Positions 1-6,001 of a stretch of DNA of 14,411 nt are shown piece after piece. This DNA is from JAVRLB01 sp049965455 (lineage in GTDB: Archaea; Thermoplasmatota; Thermoplasmata; Thermoplasmatales; ARK-15). The translations under genes and the position numbers were made by a program. The stretch is from assembly GCA_049965455.1 (NCBI GenBank), contig JBMFWH010000034.1:1-14411 (forward strand), given 5' to 3'. The notes below the pieces were generated by a model. That model ran no database searches. It had not been told where the DNA came from and saw nothing but the letters and a program-made list of their open reading frames with translations. How positions within the stretch are numbered: the stretch's first letter is position 1; each line of letters starts with the position of its first letter.

Positions 1-89
1 TCATTGTTTTTTTGAAGTAAATCCATGTTTTTGAGAAGGAGATCAATGATCTCTTGATCATCCTTGCAGTTTGCAAATATTTTATCCAC
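1..89 (-). CDS. 5' end of an unidentified leftward gene (partial), possibly a transposase
   Basis: The minus strand is open from base 152 to the left edge, and the frame continues past the edge. Candidate starts are GTG at 89 (protein begins MDKIFANCKDDQEIIDLL), TTG at 110 and ATG at 26. A TATA-like stretch centred near 113 lies about 24 bases ahead of the GTG, which would suit a leaderless start. The visible part is one acidic, Leu/Ile-rich helix-forming segment, too short to assign to a family. It begins about 90 bp inside a mobile-element end (178 to 140, minus strand). That is a usual place for a transposase to start, so a transposase is my inference from position only. It could equally be an ordinary gene or a chance open frame in AT-rich DNA. 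Confidence 0.35.
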   Translation of the reverse strand, partial: MDKIFANCKDDQEIIDLLLKNMDLLQKNN

Positions 90-139
90 GATTAGTATAT
101 TAACAATCAAATATATCCATGTTTCGGTAAAACAGGGGG

Positions 140-178
140 TTTTTGGAGAATTTTAACTTCATAACCGTGACCAGTTAC
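140..178 (-). mobile_element. Right end (terminal repeat) of a mobile element continuing off the left edge
   Basis: Read on the minus strand from 178, the sequence starts GTAACTGGTCACGG. It matches the left end of the 170-bp element at 7907 in 20 of 21 bases. It also matches that element's right end (8076 read leftward) over about 38 bases with several mismatches, including a shared subterminal TGAAGTTAA..TTCTC stretch. No matching opposite end is visible in bases 1-139, so the partner would lie outside the window. If this is a transposon end, the target duplication would be the next bases, TTTTAATA (179-186). Confidence 0.5.
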
Positions 179-187
179 TTTTAATAA

Positions 188-200
188 AAAATTAAAAGTA
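188..200 (+). promoter_or_regulatory. Probable TATA box of the pantoate kinase gene
   Basis: The A/T-rich stretch ATTAAAAGT (191-199) is centred about 29 bases before the ATG at 224. No Shine-Dalgarno site precedes that ATG. This fits a leaderless archaeal transcript that starts at or next to the start codon. A mobile-element end finishes only about 12 bp upstream, at 178. Confidence 0.45.
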
Positions 201-223
201 TTTGAACTTTATACCTTCTAATC

Positions 224-1069
224 ATGATCAGATTTTTCTCACCCGGCAGCATCACTTTATTTTTTGAAATAAAGGACCAGAACAAAAACTTGCTGAAAAG
301 AGGATCTAGAGGAGTGGGCATTACTACCAGTTTAGGGGCATTTACGTCCATTAAAAAAGCAAGAGATACCTCTGTGTTTTTAAACAACAAGCAAATTAAA
401 GAGTCTGTGCAACACACAATATTGAAATTACTAGATTTAAATGCAAATGTCTATACCGATACTTCATTGCCTATAGAGCATGGATTCGGCATGAGTGCAG
501 CTGCAGCAATATCTACCGCTTTAGCACTAAATCATGAATTTAAATTGAACATGAGCTATTTTGAAACGCTTCAAATTGCCCATAGAGCAGAGATCATGAA
601 TCATACCGGGCTCGGTGACATCGCAACACAGAGCATGGGCGGATTCACTATCAGGCTTAAAGAGGGCGCTTTACCTTACGGAATCGTGGATCGGGTAATG
701 GTAGATAGTAAGTTGACGATTCTTGCACTAGATGGAGAGATCGAAACGAAGAGCATTATCACAGATCCATTTTACAAGAAGAAAATTACATTTTATGGCA
801 AAAATTCGCTAGATATGTTTTTAAAAAATAAAAACATAGAATATGCATTTGCGCTAGGCGTTAAATTTTCAAAAAGCATAGGCCTACTAACAGGTGAAAT
901 GGAAGAGATCATCAAGAAATCAGAAAGATATGGGTTTGCAACAATAAGCTTGATTGGTAAGTCTATTGTTGCAATTGGAGATTTTCAGAATCTGCAGGAC
1001 CTTTTTGAGAGATATGGCACAGTCTATATGACAGACATCTATAACGGCTATCCTAAAATAGCCCCATGA
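224..1069 (+). CDS. Pantoate kinase (archaeal, GHMP kinase superfamily)
   Basis: Phosphorylates pantoate to 4-phosphopantoate with ATP, the archaeal route to coenzyme A; the next enzyme, phosphopantothenate synthetase, is not in the window. The 281-residue cytoplasmic protein opens with the family's SPGSITLFFEI strand (residues 6-16; other members have PGHITGFF, so the usual His is Ser here). The GHMP phosphate-binding loop is at about 83-95 (LPIEHGFGMSAAAA), where many relatives have a Gly among the alanines. The length is close to the usual 280-300. ATG at 224 sits about 29 bases after a TATA-like box and lacks a Shine-Dalgarno site, so a leaderless start is likely. The gene runs convergently into the formate-THF ligase gene, and the two coding regions overlap by 17 bp. 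Family assignment rests on motif recognition; substrate specificity is inferred from the family. Confidence 0.85.
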   Translation: MIRFFSPGSITLFFEIKDQNKNLLKRGSRGVGITTSLGAFTSIKKARDTSVFLNNKQIKESVQHTILKLLDLNANVYTDTSLPIEHGFGMSAAAAISTALALNHEFKLNMSYFETLQIAHRAEIMNHTGLGDIATQSMGGFTIRLKEGALPYGIVDRVMVDSKLTILALDGEIETKSIITDPFYKKKITFYGKNSLDMFLKNKNIEYAFALGVKFSKSIGLLTGEMEEIIKKSERYGFATISLIGKSIVAIGDFQNLQDLFERYGTVYMTDIYNGYPKIAP

Positions 1070-2696
1070 TCTCTCCGTCATCAGTCAACGTCACATTTAC
1101 AGCCGATGGCTCTTTTGGCAATCCTGGCATGGTCATGATCTCGCCCAATATTACTACTATAAATCCCGCGCCTGACAATACTCTTAACTCGCGCACTGTA
1201 ACTGTAAAATCTTTGGGCGCACCCAACAGTTTTGGATCATCGCTTAGCGAGTTTTGCGTTTTTGCCATGATCACATGAAACTTGTCAAAACCGTTCTTCT
1301 TAATAACTTTCAGGTCATTAATGGCATCTTTGGTATATATCACATCTTTGGCGCCGTAAATCTTTGTTGCAATATTATGTATTCTTGTTTCTAAAGGATC
1401 GTCTAGAGAGTAAGTGAAATTCACTTTTGGATCTGGATGTGCATCAATCTCTTCGATAACTTTTTTTGCAAGGTCCAACGTTCCATTTCCACCGTCTTCA
1501 AAACCGGTGCTTAATGAATAGGAAACTTTCATGCCTTTTAACAATGATTCAAGTGCCTTTATCTCCGAATCTGTGTCAGAGACAAACTTGTTTATTGCAA
1601 CCACTAACGGTAATCCGTAATTTCGTATGTTCATGATGTGTTTCTGTAAATTTTCAAATCCTTTTTGCAAAGCTGAAACATTCTCCAGCTTAAGATCCTC
1701 TTTCTGCACTCCTCCATGCATTTTAAGTGCACGTATTGAAGCCACAAGAACTACTACACTGATCTTCAAATTGCTGGCTCTGCTGATCACGTCCACAAAC
1801 TTTTGAAACCCCAGATCACTGCCAAATCCCGTTTCTGTAACAAAATAATCCACGAGCTTGAGCCCAATATGATCTGCTATAACGCTGTTTGTGCCATGCG
1901 CAATATTACCAAATGGGCCTATGTGGACGAATACCGGTACATGTTCTGTGGTTTGTACGAGATTGGGTTTGAGTGCATTTTTTAACAGTGCTGCCATTGC
2001 ACCGTCCGCTTTCAAATCTCGGGCAAAAATAGGCTCTTTCTTCTCACTGTAACCTACCAAGATATTGCCGAGCCTAGATTTCAGATCCTTATAATTTTCA
2101 GCAAGTGCCATGATTGCCATGATCTCGGACGCTGGAGTGATGTCAAAACCGTCCTCTACAATTACGCCGTTTGATTCTCCCAGCCCTACAACTATATGCC
2201 TAAGAGAACGGTCATTCATGTCTATTAATCTTCTCCAGCTAATCTTTCTTTGATCTATTCTAGGCTCGTTCCTAAAGTATATGTGATTGTTTATCATTGC
2301 TGATAAAAGATTATGCGCAGACGTGACCGCATGAAAATCTCCTGTAAAATGCAGGTTTATCTCTTCCATGGGTTCCACCATCGCTTTGCCGCCGCCTGTG
2401 GCGCCACCCTTTACGCCGAACACAGGCCCTAGAGATGGCTCTCTTATTGCCAGCATCGTTTTTTTGCCGAGCTTTGTCATTCCCTGCACCAGCCCTATAG
2501 AAGTGGTGGTTTTACCCTCTCCTGCAGGAGTGGGGGTCATAGCCGTCACTACGATCAATTTTCCATCCTTGTTATTTTTATATTTTTTTGTGGATTCTAG
2601 AGAAACTTTTGCCATATATTTCCCATACAGTTCAAGATCCTCTTCAGTCAGCCCTATTTTCTGTGCAATTTTTAATACTGGTTCCACATCTTTCAT
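1053..2696 (-). CDS. fhs: Formate--tetrahydrofolate ligase
   Basis: Catalyses formate + THF + ATP to 10-formyl-THF + ADP + phosphate, reversibly, in the cytoplasm. The 547-residue length is near the bacterial 555-560, and the protein looks complete. The P-loop is TPTPAGEGKTTT (about 54-65). The family signature with a Gly-rich run, then EPMEEINLHFTGDFHA, is at about 96-124. A further conserved segment, THRSNSVIADHIGLKL-like, is in the middle, and the C-terminus has the PGLPKEPSA stretch. It is the last gene of a three-gene leftward operon. Its ATG shares one base with the stop of the cyclodeaminase gene (TAATG), and a strong GGTGA ribosome-binding site lies four bases ahead (2705-2701), so translation is probably coupled. 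Behind the two FTCD-type enzymes it most likely drains formyl-THF to formate with ATP gain, or supplies formyl-THF for biosynthesis. FolD, needed to link methenyl- to formyl-THF, is not in the window. Confidence 0.96.
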   Translation of the reverse strand: MKDVEPVLKIAQKIGLTEEDLELYGKYMAKVSLESTKKYKNNKDGKLIVVTAMTPTPAGEGKTTTSIGLVQGMTKLGKKTMLAIREPSLGPVFGVKGGATGGGKAMVEPMEEINLHFTGDFHAVTSAHNLLSAMINNHIYFRNEPRIDQRKISWRRLIDMNDRSLRHIVVGLGESNGVIVEDGFDITPASEIMAIMALAENYKDLKSRLGNILVGYSEKKEPIFARDLKADGAMAALLKNALKPNLVQTTEHVPVFVHIGPFGNIAHGTNSVIADHIGLKLVDYFVTETGFGSDLGFQKFVDVISRASNLKISVVVLVASIRALKMHGGVQKEDLKLENVSALQKGFENLQKHIMNIRNYGLPLVVAINKFVSDTDSEIKALESLLKGMKVSYSLSTGFEDGGNGTLDLAKKVIEEIDAHPDPKVNFTYSLDDPLETRIHNIATKIYGAKDVIYTKDAINDLKVIKKNGFDKFHVIMAKTQNSLSDDPKLLGAPKDFTVTVRELRVLSGAGFIVVILGEIMTMPGLPKEPSAVNVTLTDDGEIMGLF

Positions 2697-3319
2697 TATT
2701 TCACCTTCTCTAATAGATCTTTATTACTTTCGTAAATATTTATGGATTCTTTTTCCATGTTCTCTATCTCTTTATTGAACTGTTGTAGGATCTCTGGATT
2801 GTTTATGTTGTTCAAATTGATCCTAACGTTTGCCACAGCACCTTTCATCGCGGAATTTGCAAATTGAAAACTGCAAATACCGTCACTAAAAGCATTGCTG
2901 TTTCCGCTCTTTATAACTTTCACAGCAAGGTCCATTATCTTTATGCATGCTCTGGCAGTTTCTAATGGTACATTACTTGCCCTTATAGATGCTTCTTCTA
3001 TTTTTTTATCTCTGAGCTCCTTCTCTTGGGCTGTCTCTTTAGGCAACTTATACGCTACCATGATCATGTTGAACTCTTCAACATCGCGATCCATCAACTG
3101 TGTTAAAAAATCCCTAAGTGCAATTGCTTCTGTTACTATCTTTTTCATCTCTGGCTCCACTGCCAGATATTTTTTCTTGCCGATCGTAAGGTTTGCTACC
3201 ATTGCTGTCAAAGACGCCGCAATACTTGCCACCAAAGCACTGGCAGCCCCTCCACCCGGTGCAGGGGAAGAGCTCGACAGATCCTCTAAAAATTCGTTTA
3301 TTCTCTGATTTACTATCAT
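2696..3319 (-). CDS. fchA: Formimidoyltetrahydrofolate cyclodeaminase
   Basis: Converts 5-formimino-THF to 5,10-methenyl-THF with release of ammonia. It corresponds to the C-terminal half of animal FTCD, here a separate protein of about 207 residues, the normal size for stand-alone bacterial and archaeal forms. The family signature is SPAPGGGAASALVASIAASL near residue 20, followed by all-helical sequence to the end. The reading frame can begin at GTG 3328, but that GTG lies inside a near-perfect Shine-Dalgarno site (GGGGTGA, 3331-3325) placed five bases ahead of ATG 3319. I therefore take the ATG. The upstream formimidoyltransferase gene stops at 3321, leaving a one-base gap, and the downstream ligase start overlaps this stop by one base. 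This tight packing indicates one transcript and matched production of the three enzymes. Confidence 0.93.
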   Translation of the reverse strand: MIVNQRINEFLEDLSSSSPAPGGGAASALVASIAASLTAMVANLTIGKKKYLAVEPEMKKIVTEAIALRDFLTQLMDRDVEEFNMIMVAYKLPKETAQEKELRDKKIEEASIRASNVPLETARACIKIMDLAVKVIKSGNSNAFSDGICSFQFANSAMKGAVANVRINLNNINNPEILQQFNKEIENMEKESINIYESNKDLLEKVK

Positions 3320-3320
3320 T

Positions 3321-4220
3321 TTATTCACCCCATAATTTTTTTTCTAATACCTGTTCGATACTGAAGTTTTCCAGTTTCAAGTAAAATTCCGAAACCTCCG
3401 CCAAGGCTTCCAAAGGTACTAATCCCACTATCTCACAGCTTTTTACAGACACACCATATCTTTCTGCCTCAAGTTTAACAAGCTCGTAAACTCGGTATAT
3501 TGGTGTTTCCTTAACATTAACCAAGTTCATAGATACCTGTACCATTCCCCGATCTTTTAGCTCAAACCCCAGCGCCTTGACATTTTTAAGACCTCCATCC
3601 TTCTCTCGTACCGATTTAGCCACCTTCTTTGCAACCTTCAAATCTGTGCTTGCAAGATTCACATTAAAAGCGACAAGAAAGTCTCGTGCACCAATGATTG
3701 ATGCGCCCGCAGTGCCAACCTCGGAAGGTCCGTAATCCGGTTTCCATTTCTCTTCCTTAATGCTCTCTTTCAGTTGCTCAAATTGAAAATTCTTATTTCT
3801 TATGTCCGCGAGGTTCCTTCGCTCTTCTTTGAACGCAGCTTTTTCATACATATATACTGGTATATCTAACTCTTCTCCAACTCTCTTTCCAAGCTCTCTT
3901 GCTAATGCTATACATTCTTCTGTGGTACTTTCTCCAAGTGGTATGAAAGGTATCACATCTGCAGCACCAAATCTTGGATGCTCTCCTTTATGATGATTTA
4001 AATCAATGAGCTCTTTCGCTTTTTTTATTCCTCTAAAACATGATTCTACCGCAAGTTCTTGCGGAGAAACTAATGTGATTACGCATCTGTTGTGATTGGG
4101 ATCTGACTCTGTGTTTAATATTTTTATATCTTTAGAGAAAGCCATTGCGCTCTTTATCTGCTCTATTTTATTTACGTCTCTGCCTTCGCTAAAGTTTGGA
4201 ACTAACTCTACAATTTTCAT
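3321..4220 (-). CDS. Glutamate formimidoyltransferase (FTCD N-terminal type)
   Basis: Transfers the formimino group of N-formimino-L-glutamate, a histidine breakdown product, to THF, giving glutamate and 5-formimino-THF. The 299-residue protein shows the family's N-terminal VPNFSEGRD, then the NTESDPNHNRCVITLV segment, then NHHKGEHPRFGAADVIPF (about residues 76-92), which holds the conserved His/Arg active-site region. It is separate from the cyclodeaminase, unlike the fused animal enzyme. The frame can start at ATG 4229, but a TATA box (4254-4243) is centred about 28 bases before ATG 4220 and only 19 before 4229. ATG 4220 therefore fits a leaderless start, and the protein then begins MKIVELVPNF. 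First gene of the leftward operon. Histidine ammonia-lyase and the other hut genes are not in the window. Confidence 0.94.
   Translation of the reverse strand: MKIVELVPNFSEGRDVNKIEQIKSAMAFSKDIKILNTESDPNHNRCVITLVSPQELAVESCFRGIKKAKELIDLNHHKGEHPRFGAADVIPFIPLGESTTEECIALARELGKRVGEELDIPVYMYEKAAFKEERRNLADIRNKNFQFEQLKESIKEEKWKPDYGPSEVGTAGASIIGARDFLVAFNVNLASTDLKVAKKVAKSVREKDGGLKNVKALGFELKDRGMVQVSMNLVNVKETPIYRVYELVKLEAERYGVSVKSCEIVGLVPLEALAEVSEFYLKLENFSIEQVLEKKLWGE
3325..3331 (-). promoter_or_regulatory. Ribosome-binding site that decides the cyclodeaminase start
   Basis: Minus-strand GGGGTGA is five bases ahead of ATG 3319 and overlaps the 3' end of the preceding gene. It contains the alternative GTG codon (3328-3326), so ribosomes bound here would start at the ATG and not at the GTG. 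Confidence 0.6.
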
Positions 4221-4241
4221 GATACCCATGAACCGGTTAAA

Positions 4242-4254
4242 AAATATATATTTT
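4242..4254. promoter_or_regulatory. Palindromic TATA box in the divergent operon/helicase promoter region
   Basis: AAATATATATTT reads nearly the same on both strands and has A/G-rich flanks on both sides that could act as BRE elements. For the leftward folate operon it is centred about 28 bases before ATG 4220. For the rightward helicase it is centred about 29 bases before TTG 4277. A second A/T-rich stretch (4281-4292) would suit the helicase ATG at 4319. The box may serve one or both directions. Confidence 0.5.
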
Positions 4255-4318
4255 TCCTGCGCTGAGTTTGTAGGAATTGAAAATTATTAATAACGCATTT
4301 TATCATTACCCTTTTAAA

Positions 4319-6001
4319 ATGGAATTAGTTCAAAGTATAGATGCAATTAAAAAAACTTTGCAAAATCCTGCAAAATACGAAAATTACCTTTTATTTTTAA
4401 GGTCATTAGAGTACAATATAAGCAAAGATCTGATCTCCATAGAGAAAATAAAAGTTCGCTTGTATCCACATCAAATTGATACTGCATATAAAGTCATAAA
4501 TTTCATGCAAAATAAAGCATTGCTTGCTGATGAAGTAGGGCTGGGAAAGACAATAGAGGCAGGCATAGTTTTAAAAGAACTTATATTGAGAGGGGTGGCT
4601 GAAAATATACTGATTCTCACACCAGCATCTCTGACTTTACAATGGCAGGCTGAACTTCAGTATAAATTTGATGAAGAGTTTAAAATTGTGAAAGACCTGG
4701 AAGACTGGAATGCACCCAGATTAATAAGCTCGATAGACCTTGCAAAAAGGCCAGAACATAAAATATATTCATTGAAAAAGAGCTGGGATCTTGTAATCGT
4801 GGATGAGGCGCATAAACTTAAAAACCCAGAAACTCAAAATTACAAACTTGTTGATTCTCTAAGCAAGAAAAACATTCTGTTCTTAACAGCCACGCCTCTT
4901 GAAAATTCATTGTTAGAGCTATACAATATCACAAATCTCATAAGGCCTGGGCTATTTGGCACTATGAAAAAATTTAAAGATAATTTTATCGAGAAAGATG
5001 AACGTTCACTCAAAAACGTGAACGAACTTAAAAAATATCTGGAAACTGTGATGATCAGAAACAAGAGGTCTGATACCATCATAAACCTCCCAGATCGAAA
5101 AACTGAAAACATATTTATAGATCAGACAGATAAAGAGCATGAGCTCTATACTGACGTAACACAATACGTAATAAATGGATACTGGAACAATTATGAAAGC
5201 TTTAAACTTATAAACTTGCAGAGAGCGGTCACCAGCTCTAGCTATGCCATAAAGAGATCGCTTTGGAACTATATAGACAAGAGCAATGACATTAACGAGC
5301 GAAGAACACTTTTGAACCTGTATTCTAAAGCTTCTTCGATCCTGGAAAATAGCAAAGGAAAGATCCTGAATGATGCCCTGGAGAAAGTAAATAGCAAGGT
5401 GTTAATCTTCACTGCTTTTTTAAGCACTCAAGACTATTTGTATGACTTACTTAGCCAGAAAGGGTTAAAAGTAATAAAATTTCATGGGTCGCTGAATAAT
5501 TTTGAAAAAAAGCAAGCCCTGCAATCCTTTGAAAAATATGGAGACGTTTTAATATCCACGGACGCCGGGAACGAGGGTTTGAATTTACAATTTTGCAATA
5601 TCATAGTAAATTATGATCTACCATGGAATCCGATGATCTTGGAACAGCGAATCGGGAGAATTCACAGGATCGGGCAGACAAGGGAGGTACTGGTAATCAA
5701 CATGATCCTTAATAAATCGATAGAAGAGTATATATTTGAAATCTTAACAAAAAAGATAAAAGTGTTTGAGACTGTAGTAGGGGACATAGACCTCATATTA
5801 AGCAACATACAGAGCTCCAGGTCTTTTGAAGAACGAATATTAGAGATTCTTGCAAGCTCTAAGGATGCATCGATGCTAACTAAAAACTTTAGGGATTTTG
5901 AGAAAGAAATAGAGAATGGCAGGGAATTGTATGAAAAAATAAAAAGCTTTAACGAAGATGTGTTCAAAAACTTTGATCTTTCTAGCGTTAGGAGGGACTG
6001 A
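4319..6001 (+). CDS. SNF2-family DNA-dependent ATPase (helicase superfamily 2), compact form
   Basis: An ATP-driven DNA translocase of the Swi2/Snf2 group; partner and target are unknown. The protein is 560 residues from ATG 4319 (574 from TTG 4277). Numbered from the TTG start: motif I ADEVGLGKT (84-92), motif II DEAH (176-179), motif III TATP (204-207), then the second RecA lobe with STDAGNEGLNLQ (motif V, about 428-439) and QRIGRIHRIGQ (motif VI, 457-467). All core motifs are intact, so an active ATPase is expected. It lacks the SWIM zinc domain and large accessory domains seen in many relatives. The next gene, encoding a zinc-array protein, starts on the base after its TGA and has a strong Shine-Dalgarno site inside this gene's end. 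A shared transcript and joint function are therefore likely. ATG is preferred because leaderless TTG starts are uncommon, but this is not certain. Confidence 0.9.
   Translation: MELVQSIDAIKKTLQNPAKYENYLLFLRSLEYNISKDLISIEKIKVRLYPHQIDTAYKVINFMQNKALLADEVGLGKTIEAGIVLKELILRGVAENILILTPASLTLQWQAELQYKFDEEFKIVKDLEDWNAPRLISSIDLAKRPEHKIYSLKKSWDLVIVDEAHKLKNPETQNYKLVDSLSKKNILFLTATPLENSLLELYNITNLIRPGLFGTMKKFKDNFIEKDERSLKNVNELKKYLETVMIRNKRSDTIINLPDRKTENIFIDQTDKEHELYTDVTQYVINGYWNNYESFKLINLQRAVTSSSYAIKRSLWNYIDKSNDINERRTLLNLYSKASSILENSKGKILNDALEKVNSKVLIFTAFLSTQDYLYDLLSQKGLKVIKFHGSLNNFEKKQALQSFEKYGDVLISTDAGNEGLNLQFCNIIVNYDLPWNPMILEQRIGRIHRIGQTREVLVINMILNKSIEEYIFEILTKKIKVFETVVGDIDLILSNIQSSRSFEERILEILASSKDASMLTKNFRDFEKEIENGRELYEKIKSFNEDVFKNFDLSSVRRD
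5991..5996 (+). promoter_or_regulatory. Strong ribosome-binding site for the zinc-array gene
   Basis: GGAGGG lies five bases ahead of ATG 6002, inside the last codons of the helicase gene. It supports internal-operon translation of the zinc-array protein from the helicase transcript. Confidence 0.6.

Noticed and set aside
2368..3384. Rightward open frames across the fhs and fchA genes
   Set aside because: They lie opposite well-recognised enzyme genes and lack promoters, ribosome-binding sites and family motifs.
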